Below, in pieces: positions 26,131 to 35,812 of a stretch of DNA of 64,000 nt (its first letter is position 1; each line of letters begins with the position of its first letter). A model generated the notes under the pieces. It saw only the letters and a list, made by a program, of their open reading frames with translations, searched no databases and was not told the DNA's origin. A program made the translations under genes and the position numbers. The DNA is from Ensifer adhaerens (GTDB lineage Bacteria; Pseudomonadota; Alphaproteobacteria; Rhizobiales; Rhizobiaceae): NCBI RefSeq assembly GCF_002940685.1, contig NZ_PNFP01000014.1, positions 168,491-232,490 of the forward strand, read 5' to 3'.

Positions 26131-26814
26131 ATGCATGCTTCGGACATCATGACCAGAAGGGTCTTAACCCTAAGCCCCGAACATAGTGTGCGACATGCCG
26201 CACGACTGATGCTCGACAATCGGGTTAGCGGCTTGCCAGTCTGCAACGACGAGGGAAACCTCGTCGGTATCTTGTCCGAGGGGGATTTGCTGCGCCGCTC
26301 GGAATTGGGATCGGCAACGCTCAAAGAGACGGGCAACCATCTCCAACAGGGTCCCGAAACTTACGTCAAGGCGTACAGCTGGCGAGTCGGAGACGTGATG
26401 ACCAAAGACCCGGTAACAGTGGAAGCGGACGCATCGGTGGACCAGATCGCATCGTTGATGGCGACCCACGCTATCAAGCGTGTGCCCGTTGTCCAACGGG
26501 GTCGCCTGATTGGGATCGTGAGCCGTCGCGATATTCTCGAGGTTGTCCTTTCTTCCAAACCCGAGCGGCTCGCCACCGGTGACGAAGCCATCAGGCGTGC
26601 AGTAATGGCGCGCCTCCTATCCGATCTCAATCTCGACACTATCGACGTCAGGGTGGAGGGCGGTATGGTTGCACTATCCGGCAGTGTCGAAAGCGGCGTC
26701 AAGCGCCTGGCTGCGCGTGTAGCAGCGGAAACGGTATGCGGAACTGGGGGCGTGAGAAATGAACTGCGCGTCGTCAACGAGGCCGATTGTAAAATTTCTG
26801 GCCATCACCGGTGA
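26131..26814 (+). CDS. CBS-pair protein with C-terminal BON domain
   Basis: The 227-residue soluble protein has CBS1 at about 5-60 (MTRRVLTLSPEHSVRHAARLM), CBS2 at about 86-142 (MTKDPVTVEADASVDQIASLM) and a BON domain at about 155-217 (IDVRVEGGMVALSGSV). CBS pairs sense adenine nucleotides; BON domains contact membranes or phospholipid. It is a common member of hypoxia-type regulons. The pfkB start lies 5 bases after its stop, so the two form an operon behind box 10. Confidence 0.9.
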   Translation: MHASDIMTRRVLTLSPEHSVRHAARLMLDNRVSGLPVCNDEGNLVGILSEGDLLRRSELGSATLKETGNHLQQGPETYVKAYSWRVGDVMTKDPVTVEADASVDQIASLMATHAIKRVPVVQRGRLIGIVSRRDILEVVLSSKPERLATGDEAIRRAVMARLLSDLNLDTIDVRVEGGMVALSGSVESGVKRLAARVAAETVCGTGGVRNELRVVNEADCKISGHHR

Positions 26815-26818
26815 AGCT

Positions 26819-27754
26819 ATGCCCGTTCTTGCGATCGCACTCAACCCCACCATCGATCTTTCGAGCCATGCGACGCGCATACGTCCGACCGTCAAGGTGC
26901 GCACGCACAATGTGCAACAGCGTCCGGGCGGCGGTGGAGTTAATGTCGCGGCCGTCATCGCAACGCTCGGCGGCAGTGCAGAGCTGGTGATCCTGGCAGG
27001 CGGCGCTACGGGTGCGATCCTGAAGGATGCGCTCGCTGCAACGGCTATCCGCATCCATCCTGTAACGATAGCGGGGTCTACCCGCATCGCCTTTATGGTG
27101 CATGAAGAAGAAACCGGGCTTGAGTATCGCTTTGTGCCGGAAGGTCCCGAAATTGTCGCAGGCGACGTTTGTGCAGTCTTGCACGTCGTTGACGAGTTCC
27201 AGGGAAACTATCTGGTCGCGAGCGGCAGTCTTCCGCGTAACGCGCCCGGCGATGTCTACGCCGAAATTGCCAGATGTGCGGGCAAAAAGGGGACCAAGGT
27301 GATCCTTGATTGCCCCGGAACGACCCTGCGCGACACCTTGGGCAAGGCTCCGATCTTCCTCATCAAGCCGAGCCTTGAGGAGCTTGAGGTTCTTGCGGGC
27401 TGCCGACTGGACGAGGATGGCGTCGCAAGGACGGCATCAGCATTGGTAAGACACGGTGCCTCGGAATACGTCGCGGTCACCCTCGGCCGTGAGGGCGCCT
27501 TGCTCGCAGGCGATTTCGGCACCCTGCGCGTGCCGTCGAAGCATGTCGTCGCCAGATCCACGGTGGGCGCTGGAGACAGCTTCATTGGCGGACTTGTCTG
27601 GCTCCTTGAGGCAGGTGGGTCAGTGGAAGATGCGTTTCGCTTCGGCATCGCCGCCGGTGCGGCAGCGGTAATGGCGCCGGCAGGGGAGCTTTGCCGGCGC
27701 GAAGATGTGTTTGCGAACTACGGTGAAGGCTGGTTGCCGGGCGGACCGGTTTAG
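26819..27754 (+). CDS. pfkB: 6-phosphofructokinase, PfkB (ribokinase) family
   Basis: The 311-residue kinase aligns well with E. coli PfkB. It has RPGGGGVNVAAVIATLGG near residue 35, the sugar-site segment SGSLPRNAPGD, LIKPSLEELEVLAG, and the catalytic STVGAGDSFIGG near 245 whose Asp is the base. It phosphorylates fructose 6-phosphate. A 1-phosphofructokinase or tagatose-6-phosphate role cannot be excluded. ATG 26819 follows the CBS-BON stop by 4 bases. Together with ppsA and the glucokinase-like gene it gives the regulon control over the middle of glycolysis. Confidence 0.85.
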   Translation: MPVLAIALNPTIDLSSHATRIRPTVKVRTHNVQQRPGGGGVNVAAVIATLGGSAELVILAGGATGAILKDALAATAIRIHPVTIAGSTRIAFMVHEEETGLEYRFVPEGPEIVAGDVCAVLHVVDEFQGNYLVASGSLPRNAPGDVYAEIARCAGKKGTKVILDCPGTTLRDTLGKAPIFLIKPSLEELEVLAGCRLDEDGVARTASALVRHGASEYVAVTLGREGALLAGDFGTLRVPSKHVVARSTVGAGDSFIGGLVWLLEAGGSVEDAFRFGIAAGAAAVMAPAGELCRREDVFANYGEGWLPGGPV

Positions 27755-27758
27755 GTCA

Positions 27759-27773
27759 GGCGATTTGATCGCC
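27759..27773. other. Small hairpin after pfkB
   Basis: GGCGAT-TTG-ATCGCC forms a perfect 6-bp stem just after the pfkB stop. No T-run follows, so a terminator role is only possible. Confidence 0.35.
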
Positions 27774-27914
27774 AACAAAGTTGAGGTCCCTAAGAAGGGT
27801 TAGGTTTGTACTTGGCACGCCGAGCAACTGTCGATCCGAGCGTGTGAGTTTGAGGAACAGTCTGAGAAACGCGAACCGGCATTTTTGCTGCAAACCGTTG
27901 GTAGAGTGATGCTA

Positions 27915-28145
27915 ATGCCCTATGCTTCCAATCTCGACCTGCCGGCACCCCTTAGGCGCGTCCTGCCGGGCCATGCACAGGACATTTATCGCGAGGCATT
28001 CAATCACGCATTTGTCTCTCACCAAGACGATCCGCGCCAGGAACAGACTTCGTATCGAATAGCCTGGAGCGCCGTGAAACGGCGATATGTGAAGGTCGGG
28101 GGTGGCTGGCTTGAGCGCACCCCGGCGATTGACCAAAGGGAGTGA
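27915..28145 (+). CDS. chaB: ChaB family protein
   Basis: The 76-residue protein has the ChaB pattern: MPYASNLDLPAPLRRVLPGHAQDIYREAFNHAF, then a polar turn and YRIAWSAVKRRYVK near the end. ChaB was named as a cation transport regulator of ChaA in E. coli, but the function is uncertain and no chaA is present. ATG 27915 gives the family N-terminus. The DUF5335 gene begins 5 bases after its stop. Confidence 0.85.
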   Translation: MPYASNLDLPAPLRRVLPGHAQDIYREAFNHAFVSHQDDPRQEQTSYRIAWSAVKRRYVKVGGGWLERTPAIDQRE

Positions 28146-28150
28146 GGAAC

Positions 28151-28492
28151 ATGACCAGTCGCATCTTGGATCGGTCGGAATGGCATATTTTCTTTGATAG
28201 CATGGCAAAGGCCCTTCGAGGGAAGCGGGCGCAGGTCGAGATTACCGGCCTTCGACTGGGTGACCAGATACAGGCGAAATCTGTCCCGTTGGTCGGCATC
28301 ACCTTCGATCCCAAGGGCGATCTGCTGGAAATTGCTATGGAGGGATTGGATCATCTCATTCACAAGCCCTCAAGTATTGCAATCCGCGAAGAGATCGATG
28401 GGCTCAGTGGTATTGAAATCGTGGATTCAGAAGAGCACCGCCAGATTGTCACCCTGACGAGCCCGCTTATGCTTTCCGCGCCACGGGAATGA
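28151..28492 (+). CDS. DUF5335 family protein
   Basis: The 113-residue protein has the family features ILDRSEWHIFFDSMAKAL, QVEITGLRLGDQIQAKSVPLVGITFD and a C-terminal LDHLIHKPSSIAI. It has no known function. ATG 28151 is preferred over the GTG at 28142 because GAGGA lies just before it. It is sandwiched between chaB and the alcohol dehydrogenase; families of this kind often occur in stress clusters. Confidence 0.78.
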   Translation: MTSRILDRSEWHIFFDSMAKALRGKRAQVEITGLRLGDQIQAKSVPLVGITFDPKGDLLEIAMEGLDHLIHKPSSIAIREEIDGLSGIEIVDSEEHRQIVTLTSPLMLSAPRE

Positions 28493-28566
28493 GCAGGAAG
28501 ATACGACCTTTCCCCGGAATGTGGCCAGGAAGGCTTGGCCTGACTTAAATTCAGTTGAGGTGCGTG

Positions 28567-29550
28567 ATGAAGGCGATGGTACTTGAAAAGCCTGGGACAC
28601 CCCTGGTTCTCAAGACCCTTGCCGACCCGCGCCCGGGCCCTGGCGAAATCCGAATACGCGTAGAAGCTTGCGCCGTCTGTCGCACCGACCTCCACGTCGT
28701 TGACGGAGAACTCGATCACCCGAAACTCCCCCTGATACCTGGCCATGAAATCGTCGGGGTGGTCGAAGCCGTCGGCGAGAATGTTGATCGGACTCTTGTT
28801 GGAAGCCGTGTTGGCGTACCGTGGCTGGGCTTTACTTGCGGGCATTGCTCCTATTGCCGTGCCGGCCAGGAGAACCTGTGCGACAAGCCGCTGTTCACGG
28901 GTTTTACCCGCGATGGCGGGTTTGCCACCCACGTCGTCGCCGACCAGCGATTTTCCTTCAAGCTTCAGTTCGCGGACAACCCGGTGGCCGTCGCGCCGCT
29001 TCTCTGCGCCGGACTTGTTGGCTGGAGGTCGCTCAAAAAGACAGGAAACGCAAAGCGCCTCGGCCTTTTTGGCTTTGGCGCCGCTGCCCACATCATTACC
29101 CAGATCGCAATATGGCAAAAGCGCGAAATCTATGCCTTCACACGACCCGGCGACGTTTCGGCCCAGCAGTTCGCAATCAGTCTCGGCGCAAGCTGGGCCG
29201 GTGGTTCGGACGAGACACTCGAAGAGGCGCTTGACGCCGCCATCATCTTTGCGCCAGCGGGCGATCTCGTGCCAACGGCGCTGCGCGCAGTGCGTAAGGG
29301 AGGGCGCGTCGTGTGCGGCGGCATACATATGAGCGATATTCCTCAAATGTCCTATTCCATTCTCTGGGGCGAACGGCAAATCGCTTCGGTCGCAAACCTG
29401 ACGCGGGCAGATGCCTTCGAGTTCTTTCCCGTCGCTGAAAGAGCCCAGGTAAAGACCCACACTGTCGTCTATCCCCTCGAAAGAGCGAACCAAGCCCTCG
29501 ATGATCTGCGCCACGGCAGACTGAACGGGGCAGCCGTCATCGTGCCGTAA
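28567..29550 (+). CDS. Zinc-dependent alcohol dehydrogenase
   Basis: This medium-chain dehydrogenase of 327 residues should interconvert alcohols and aldehydes with NAD(P). Catalytic zinc ligands are in CAVCRTDLH and GHEIVG. The structural zinc loop is CGHCSYCRAGQENLC. The Rossmann segment LFGFGAAAHI is present, with the glycine motif slightly altered. ATG 28567 has GAGG upstream. Fermentative Adh enzymes are typical of Anr/FNR regulons, but no box was found in front of it; it may be read from upstream. Confidence 0.9.
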   Translation: MKAMVLEKPGTPLVLKTLADPRPGPGEIRIRVEACAVCRTDLHVVDGELDHPKLPLIPGHEIVGVVEAVGENVDRTLVGSRVGVPWLGFTCGHCSYCRAGQENLCDKPLFTGFTRDGGFATHVVADQRFSFKLQFADNPVAVAPLLCAGLVGWRSLKKTGNAKRLGLFGFGAAAHIITQIAIWQKREIYAFTRPGDVSAQQFAISLGASWAGGSDETLEEALDAAIIFAPAGDLVPTALRAVRKGGRVVCGGIHMSDIPQMSYSILWGERQIASVANLTRADAFEFFPVAERAQVKTHTVVYPLERANQALDDLRHGRLNGAAVIVP

Positions 29551-29604
29551 ACCGGAATGAGGAGCGGACAACGCTGTGCGCCGCTTGCTGCCGTTGGAGT
29601 GTAA

Positions 29605-30249
29605 ATGATGCGCTTTTCTGATCGATCCGAGGCAGGCAGGCAGCTCGCTCGAGCTCTTGAACACTATCGCGGCCACGATATCGTGGTGCTTGGCCTCGTT
29701 CGCGGGGGCTTGCCGGTCGCCGCTGAAGTTGCATCCCATCTTCAAGCGCCTCTCGATGTCATGCTGGTCCGCAAGATTGGCGTTCCATGGTACCTGGAAC
29801 TCGCGATGGGGGCAGTCGTTGACGGCAACAAGCCAATTGTTGTGCGGGAGGAAGAGGTTATCGCCCTGGCGCGCGTGACGGAAGCGCAGTTCAACGCCGC
29901 CTGCGAGCGGGAAATCGCCGAAATCGAGCGTCGCAAAGAAGTATACCTTGCCGGTCGCGCTCCCATCAATATTGCAAACCGCATCGCGATCGTCGTTGAT
30001 GACGGCATAGCCACCGGAGCGTCGATCCGGGCAGCGATCGAAGGCATCAGGAAACGCCGGCCTGCAAGAATAGTTGTCGCGGTCCCGGTCGCTTCCCCGG
30101 AATCGGTTGCGTCGCTACGACCAAGGGTGGATGAAGTCTATTGCCTGATTTCCCCGCGGCACATGGGTTCCGTTGGTTCTTTCTATCAGGAGTTTCCGCA
30201 GCTGAGCGACGACGACGTCATGCGGGTGCTTGCCGCCCACAGCGACTAG
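29605..30249 (+). CDS. Phosphoribosyltransferase family protein
   Basis: The 214-residue type I PRTase-fold protein has the PRPP-binding loop IAIVVDDGIATGAS near residue 130 and an N-terminal LGLVRGGLPVAAEVA motif. It resembles the stand-alone PRTases found next to dienelactone-hydrolase or erythromycin-esterase-like genes, whose substrate is unknown. It starts at ATG 29605 after GGAG. Its 3' end overlaps the convergent PAS gene by 32 bases. The prs gene at 16928 could supply its PRPP. Confidence 0.85.
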   Translation: MMRFSDRSEAGRQLARALEHYRGHDIVVLGLVRGGLPVAAEVASHLQAPLDVMLVRKIGVPWYLELAMGAVVDGNKPIVVREEEVIALARVTEAQFNAACEREIAEIERRKEVYLAGRAPINIANRIAIVVDDGIATGASIRAAIEGIRKRRPARIVVAVPVASPESVASLRPRVDEVYCLISPRHMGSVGSFYQEFPQLSDDDVMRVLAAHSD

Positions 30250-30874
30250 GTTCTTGTCGGTTGTCGCCTTGTCCTGGCCATATCGGGCCGCATGTCGTTC
30301 GAACCGTGACATCCTCCAGGCTCTGCAGAAAGTAGATCAATCGTCCATCCTTGCCAAGGATTGGCCGGTTCGAGATCTTCCAAAACTTCGTGACAAAGCC
30401 GCCTTCGGGGCGCCGCATGTCATAACGCTGTGAAGACATCACGTCATCGGTTTGTCGTTTAAAGACGCGCTCTAGCGAGGCATAGAGGTTGGCGATGCCA
30501 TCTGCGTCTGGATCCGTCGGATCGTCTGGCAGAGCCTCAAAGATCGGCTTGCCGATGATCCTGGCGGGGTCGGCCATGGTGGCCGCCGCATATGCATCGT
30601 TGATGTCGGCGATGTTTAGCCCTTTGCAGGGATCCAGAAGGAGGCAGGCCCCGGAGCTGGAGGAAAATCTGTCGCGAAACTCCCGGCGCTGCAAGGCGGC
30701 CTGCAGCGGGTCAATCTCGACCTCGAAACCCTCACGGGAAGAAAGGAGAATGGCCTGCTCGCGCAGTGCGGCCGCCAGCAATACCCTGATGGTCCTGCGC
30801 TCGGCCTCACCTGTTACGGCTTTCAGAAGGTTTTGAAACCGCTCGATATTCTGGCGCAAAATGAAGGCTTGCAT
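30218..30874 (-). CDS. PAS-domain protein
   Basis: The 218-residue protein has an N-terminal helical region (FQNLLKAVTGEAERRTIRVLLAAALREQAIL) and a PAS domain at about 80-195 (LLLDPCKGLNIADINDAYAAATM... FWKISNRPILGKDGRLIYFLQSLEDVT). There is no kinase or DNA-binding output domain. The extreme C-terminus (RTTCGPIWPGQGDNRQEP) is unusual and runs into the neighbouring gene, so the protein may be truncated. ATG 30874 has GGAGG upstream. It may sense redox or a small ligand; a partner is unknown. Confidence 0.75.
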   Translation of the reverse strand: MQAFILRQNIERFQNLLKAVTGEAERRTIRVLLAAALREQAILLSSREGFEVEIDPLQAALQRREFRDRFSSSSGACLLLDPCKGLNIADINDAYAAATMADPARIIGKPIFEALPDDPTDPDADGIANLYASLERVFKRQTDDVMSSQRYDMRRPEGGFVTKFWKISNRPILGKDGRLIYFLQSLEDVTVRTTCGPIWPGQGDNRQEPSRCGRQAPA

Positions 30875-31364
30875 CACAACCTCCATAATACCTATTTTTG
30901 GATTTGCTAACATTAAAGCTGGGCGACAAAGAGTCAATTCCGGCAAGTGTCATCGGCGCACTCCAGAACGGAGCGGAGCCACCCCGGTATTTGGATATCG
31001 CAAGAAGTGCCCGGTGCTGTCGGATATGCTGCGATCTGGAAAATGAGCAATCTCAAAGATTTGACCCAGTTTCCAACCGTGCCGGCAACGCTTCATAGCT
31101 TGAAGGCAAGTTGTTCGAACAAATATAGATCGAGCGGCCTTGCCTTGGCGGTATTGGGTTTTGGACGCAGCGTTAGGTGCGGTGCCGACCGAGGAATGTG
31201 TAGGTAGAGTGTCAAGTTGCGCAGCATCAATGCCGAACCGTGCAAAGTCGGCAATATAAGACGGACGGCGCTTCGCACGTCCGGTTGTGCGACAAGAGGT
31301 TGCTCAATTTTAGACGAGGGAAGAGGCTCGACAGGATAGTCCTTTCTGAAGGCAGGATCATCAG
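30875..31364. other. Intergenic stretch with no recognisable gene
   Basis: These 490 bases separate divergent PAS and ABC-importer genes. No FNR-type box, convincing small gene or terminator was seen; promoters for both directions should be here. Confidence 0.5.
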
Positions 31365-32354
31365 ATGGTTATGGGGCGGCTGACACGAAGGCATGTTCTT
31401 GCAATGGCAATCGCAGCAGGCCTATGGGTGGCTGAAGCCCCAGTGGGCCACGCCACGAATGTAACCATCCGCGTCGGCCATTTCCCAAACATTACTCATG
31501 TTCAGGCGCTGGTGGCCAGAAGCTTTGAACATCGCGGACAAAGCTGGTTCGCCGACAGGTTAGGACCAGACGTCGTTATCGAATGGTATGCCTACAACGC
31601 CGGCCCGAGCGCCATGGAGGCAATTTTTGCCGACAGTCTGGATCTTGCCTACGTCGGGCCGAACCCGGCAATCAACGCCTATGCACGTTCCGCTGGAGCC
31701 GAGGTCAGGATTGTGGCCGGCGCCGTGAACGGCGGCTCTGCACTTGTGGTGCAGCCCGCAGAAAGGTTTGTCACTCCAACGGATTTCCGCGGGAGACGGA
31801 TCGGGACACCTCAATTCGGAAATACTCAGGACGTCGCAGCCCGAGCTTGGCTGCGAGAAGGCGGCTTGCGAATTACACAGGCCGGCGGGGACGCCTATGT
31901 GGTGCCGACCGCAAACCCCGAGCAGTTGTCTCTCTTCAAAACCCGACAGCTGGATGCTGTGTGGACTGTCGAGCCGTGGGTTTCTCGTCTTGAGCTGGAA
32001 GCGGGCGGCAAGGTGTTGATCGAGGAAAGGCAGGCGGTCACGACGGTGCTCGTATCAAGGGTTGGGTTTCTTGAACAACACCGCGACCTCGTGCACCGAT
32101 TTGTCCAGGCTCACCGCGAACTGGGAGACTGGATCAGCGGACATCCCCAGGAAGCTCAGGCTATGGTCCGCGAAGAACTGAAAGCGGATTTTCGGGTGAC
32201 AATGTCCCCGGATCTTGCATCTCGGGCATGGCCGCGCATGTCGGTGACCAGCGATATCGCGCTATCCGCCTTGCAGGAATATGTGGCAAAAGCACAACGT
32301 GTCGGCTTCCTGGATGCGGTCCCCGATCTGTCTCAGCTGGTCGTACTGCCATGA
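31365..32354 (+). CDS. Periplasmic binding protein of a sulfonate/nitrate-type ABC importer
   Basis: The 329-residue protein has a basic N-terminus and signal sequence (RRHVLAMAIAAGLWVAEAPVGHA), then the SsuA/TauA/NrtA-type core: TIRVGHFPNITHVQALV, SLDLAYVGPNPAINAY, GGSALVV and LDAVWTVEPWVSRLE. It should capture an organic sulfonate, nitrate or similar anion. The ATPase start overlaps its stop (ATGA). A sulfur-related substrate is favoured by the sulfide locus to the right but is not proven. Confidence 0.88.
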   Translation: MVMGRLTRRHVLAMAIAAGLWVAEAPVGHATNVTIRVGHFPNITHVQALVARSFEHRGQSWFADRLGPDVVIEWYAYNAGPSAMEAIFADSLDLAYVGPNPAINAYARSAGAEVRIVAGAVNGGSALVVQPAERFVTPTDFRGRRIGTPQFGNTQDVAARAWLREGGLRITQAGGDAYVVPTANPEQLSLFKTRQLDAVWTVEPWVSRLELEAGGKVLIEERQAVTTVLVSRVGFLEQHRDLVHRFVQAHRELGDWISGHPQEAQAMVREELKADFRVTMSPDLASRAWPRMSVTSDIALSALQEYVAKAQRVGFLDAVPDLSQLVVLP

Positions 32355-33175
32355 CTAACCGCGCGGCTTTTGTTGGAGCAACCACGCAGCATTGCAGCCT
32401 CGCGACGAGCAAGCTCGACGTTCAATCGGTCTCGAAATGGTTTCGAACGTCTCGCGCCAACGTGCACGCCCTGGCCGAGGTATCGATGCAGGTTGCCGCC
32501 GGTCAGATCGTTTGCGTCGTTGGACCGAGCGGCTGCGGCAAGTCGACGCTTCTCGACATCATCGCCGGGCTGACGCAACCAGATGCCGGTCAGGTGTTTG
32601 CGGACGGTCAGGAGGTCGCAGGTCCCGGCCGAGAGCGGTTGGTCGTGTTTCAGGAACCTTCGCTTTTTCCGTGGCTGAACGTGTTTGGCAACGTGATGTT
32701 CGGCCTGAGGCTTTGTCCAGAGCTTCGTGGTGACGAGCGCCGGGACATCGCGCACCACTACCTATCGCTTGTAGGACTGGAAAAGTTTGAAAAGGCGCAC
32801 GTCCACGAATTGTCGGGCGGCATGAAGCAGCGCGTCGCGCTTGCGCGTGCATTGGCGCCTGATCCGCAAGTGCTCTTGATGGACGAACCATTTGGCGCGC
32901 TCGACGCAATGACGCGGGAGCACCTCTACGACGACGTGCAGAAGATCTGGGCTGACAGCCGTAAGACGGTGGTCTTCGTGACGCACAACATGCGCGAAGC
33001 AACATGCCTGGGCGATCGCATCTTGCTGATGTCGAGTGCCCCCGGAACAATCGCGCGGAGTTTTGACATCCCGCTGTCGCGCCCTCGCAGCATATACAAT
33101 GCCGAGTTGGTGGCTCACGCGGCAGCGGTTGCCGATGCGCTCCGCGGTACCATGGGAGGCGGCGTACCGGAATGA
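32351..33175 (+). CDS. ABC importer ATPase (SsuB/TauB/NrtD type)
   Basis: The 274-residue ATPase has Walker A GPSGCGKST, Q-loop FQEPSLFPW, signature LSGGMKQR, Walker B LLMDEPFGALD and switch VTHNMREA, all typical of the nitrate/sulfonate/taurine subfamily. ATG 32351 overlaps the binding-protein stop, and its own stop overlaps the permease start, so translation of the three genes is coupled. Confidence 0.93.
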   Translation: MTNRAAFVGATTQHCSLATSKLDVQSVSKWFRTSRANVHALAEVSMQVAAGQIVCVVGPSGCGKSTLLDIIAGLTQPDAGQVFADGQEVAGPGRERLVVFQEPSLFPWLNVFGNVMFGLRLCPELRGDERRDIAHHYLSLVGLEKFEKAHVHELSGGMKQRVALARALAPDPQVLLMDEPFGALDAMTREHLYDDVQKIWADSRKTVVFVTHNMREATCLGDRILLMSSAPGTIARSFDIPLSRPRSIYNAELVAHAAAVADALRGTMGGGVPE

Positions 33176-33939
33176 GGCGGGCAGTGGTCGTTACAGCATT
33201 CTTTGCTGGGCTGCTCCTCATCTGGGAGCTGGCCGCCGAGACTGGCTGGTGGTCGCCAGTCCTTTTCCCTTCGGCAGTGAGTGTTGCCCGGTACCTCTGG
33301 GGCGCAATGAACGACGGTACGCTCCTTGAAGCAATTCGCGTTACGCTCCAACGACTGCTGCTTGGATACGTGATCGGGGCGGCAATTGGTCTCCCGGTCG
33401 GCGTTCTGACAAGTTCGTCGAAGATCATGGACGACACGCTTGGTTCACTGGCACTTGGCCTGCAGACCCTGCCGAGTGTGTGCTGGGTGCCCTTCGCCGT
33501 GCTGTGGTTCGGGCAAACCGAGAGTGCGATGCTGTTCGTCGTCGTAATGGGTACGGTCTGGTCGGTGATAATTGCGACCAATCACGGAGCTCGAACCATC
33601 CCGCCGATTTATGCAAAGGCGGCACGGACCATGGGATCCCGAAGATTGCACTTGTGGATGATGGTCATGCTGCCGGCCTCCTTGCCCTTCCTCGTCAGCG
33701 GCATGAAGCAGGGGTGGGCGTTTGCATGGCGCTCGTTGATGGCTGCCGAGATCTTCGTGACTATCCTGACCGGTTTCGGCCTCGGTCAGTTGCTTCACTA
33801 TGGGCGTGAATTGAATGCAATGGATCAAGTGATCGGCGCCATGATGGTGATCGTCTTGATCGGCCTGCTTGCGGATCGAATTCTGTTTGCGCCCTGGGAA
33901 CGTTTCCTGCATCGCAGGTGGGGTATGGATGGCGGATGA
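33172..33939 (+). CDS. ABC importer permease (SsuC/TauC type)
   Basis: The 255-residue membrane protein begins with a transmembrane helix, has about six in total, and carries the EAA-type coupling loop (YAKAARTMGSRRLHLWMMVMLPASLPFLVSGMKQGWAFAWR). The ATGA overlap with the ATPase gene makes it the third gene of the importer operon. Confidence 0.92.
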   Translation: MRRAVVVTAFFAGLLLIWELAAETGWWSPVLFPSAVSVARYLWGAMNDGTLLEAIRVTLQRLLLGYVIGAAIGLPVGVLTSSSKIMDDTLGSLALGLQTLPSVCWVPFAVLWFGQTESAMLFVVVMGTVWSVIIATNHGARTIPPIYAKAARTMGSRRLHLWMMVMLPASLPFLVSGMKQGWAFAWRSLMAAEIFVTILTGFGLGQLLHYGRELNAMDQVIGAMMVIVLIGLLADRILFAPWERFLHRRWGMDGG

Positions 33940-33991
33940 AGTTGTTCCATATTGGCGACGTGACGCTCTAGATCGCGCGTGAGGCCCCCCT

Positions 33992-35812
33992 TTAAAGCTC
34001 GCCGGAGATTTCCCTTCTATTCCGGTCAAGTTCCTCGCTGTAGCGCCTCAAGGTATGGCTCTCCGTCAGCATACCGAGCACGCGTTGCTCAACGAGGTCG
34101 CTGACAACCGCAAGCGCTTCACTTTCGCTTTGGTCGAAGATCGCGACCGCCTGCCTGGCATTCATGGTGGGAAGCAGAACGTCTTTCTTGAATTGCGCAA
34201 ACGTTCGGATCTGTGCGGCCTCGTTTTCTCCTTCGATAAGATTGGAATGGACATCCGCGACGAGCGCGAGCCCGGCATACTTTCCGTTCTCGTCGACCAG
34301 GACGACCCGCTGGGTCGAACCGATCGGAAACGTGTTCCTGAAATCACGCACGAGCATTTCCGCGTTTGCAGTTCGGACATCCGCTCGCATGAGCTTGTCG
34401 ACCGTAAGATTGCGGATCCACCCGACGTCGTGTGGGCTACGGATCGTTTCACCGCGCAGGTGGAAGCGCCAAGTGGCGAACGAATAGCCGAATAGCGTTC
34501 TGACGATGAAGGATGAAGTAATGACCGAGGCAAGCACCAGGACGGTCATGGGAAAATCGCCTGTCACCTCAAGCGCAAGGAATGTCATTGTCAACGGTCC
34601 GCCGATGACGGCGACTGCAAGAGAACTCATGCCAACCACCGCGTAGCTTGCCGGAGCCAGCGTCGCTGCGCTCAATGAGGGTGCCACGAACGCAAAGAGC
34701 TTTCCAAGCAACGCCCCCATGAACAGAGAAGCAAAAAAGAGCCCACCGCGAAAACCCGAGCCGAGCGAAACGGCCGATGCAATCGCCTTAAGCAAGAAAA
34801 GCACCAAAAGGCTGGAGATCGCCACGTCGGCTTCGAGGTTGAGATGCAGTGCACCGTGGCCCCCCGACAGAACCTGCGGACTGGCCAAAGCTAAAAGACC
34901 TACAATCATTCCGCCGACGGTCGGCCTTCCGAAACTCGGGATCGCACTCTTGCGCGCTGCTTCTTCCACGAACGCAACGCCCTGCATAAGCAGGATTCCA
35001 ACGCCGCCGCAGATGGCGCCGAGCACAAGGGCCGGTACGTAATCGGCCGGGACGACAGTGCCAACGCTGCCCACGTCGATGCCAGCGTCGCTTGGCGTCA
35101 GCAGGCGGGCAACGAGGTTTGCGCTTAGCGCCGATGCCACTACTGGCGTCAAGGACATGATTGTATAGGCGCCGATGATCAGCTCGAATGCGTAAAAGGC
35201 GCCGGTCAACGGCGCATTGAATGCGGCGGCGATCGCTCCGGCAGCTCCGCAGCCCACGATAATGCGCATGTCCGAGCGGCGCAGCTTCAGACTGCTGCCA
35301 AGTTTAGATGCTATTCCCGAGGCAACCTGGGTGTAACCCGCTTCAAGGCCAACTGAAGCGCCAAAACCGTTCGAGACAAGGTTCTGAACAGCGACGATGA
35401 GGCTGTCCGTCAAAGAAAGTCGGCCGCCATGAAGAGCGTTGGCTTCGATCGGATCCACAAGAGGTCGCTTCCGCCATCTCGCGAGCAATAGCAGGATTGC
35501 TCCAAGGAGCATGCCGCCGGCAATCGGGGCGACGAGAACGAGGATCTTCTCGTCGACGGCTGCTCCACTCAGCCGTTCTCCCGCTTCCAAATTGAAGATC
35601 AGGGAATGCATCGTCCTGGCGATGATCGTCATGATCACCACGCACAGCCCAGCTGCGACCCCCGCCAGCGTTCCCGCAAGTAAAAGACCCAGCTCCGTTC
35701 GGCGCGGCAGCCTGCGCATCAATTCCACACTCAGGTACCGGTAAAGCACCGATGGTCGAAGCTTTCGCAAGCGCTTGATGGGACTAGGAATTCGGGCCGG
35801 GTCCTGAGCCAT
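33992..35812 (-). CDS. ClC-type chloride channel/transporter with C-terminal CBS domains
   Basis: The roughly 606-residue protein has ten or more hydrophobic helices. ClC motifs are visible: GLEAGYTQ at the position of GREGP, keeping the gating Glu; GAIAAAFNAPLTGAFYAFE; and GSGFRGGLFFASLFMGALLG. A pair of CBS-like segments lies at about 470-590. The start ATG 35812 (MAQDPARIPSP) is preferred over GTG 35848, but both ribosome sites are weak. It is transcribed convergently with the ABC importer. Ion preference (chloride, fluoride or another anion) cannot be told. Confidence 0.87.
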   Translation of the reverse strand: MAQDPARIPSPIKRLRKLRPSVLYRYLSVELMRRLPRRTELGLLLAGTLAGVAAGLCVVIMTIIARTMHSLIFNLEAGERLSGAAVDEKILVLVAPIAGGMLLGAILLLLARWRKRPLVDPIEANALHGGRLSLTDSLIVAVQNLVSNGFGASVGLEAGYTQVASGIASKLGSSLKLRRSDMRIIVGCGAAGAIAAAFNAPLTGAFYAFELIIGAYTIMSLTPVVASALSANLVARLLTPSDAGIDVGSVGTVVPADYVPALVLGAICGGVGILLMQGVAFVEEAARKSAIPSFGRPTVGGMIVGLLALASPQVLSGGHGALHLNLEADVAISSLLVLFLLKAIASAVSLGSGFRGGLFFASLFMGALLGKLFAFVAPSLSAATLAPASYAVVGMSSLAVAVIGGPLTMTFLALEVTGDFPMTVLVLASVITSSFIVRTLFGYSFATWRFHLRGETIRSPHDVGWIRNLTVDKLMRADVRTANAEMLVRDFRNTFPIGSTQRVVLVDENGKYAGLALVADVHSNLIEGENEAAQIRTFAQFKKDVLLPTMNARQAVAIFDQSESEALAVVSDLVEQRVLGMLTESHTLRRYSEELDRNRREISGEL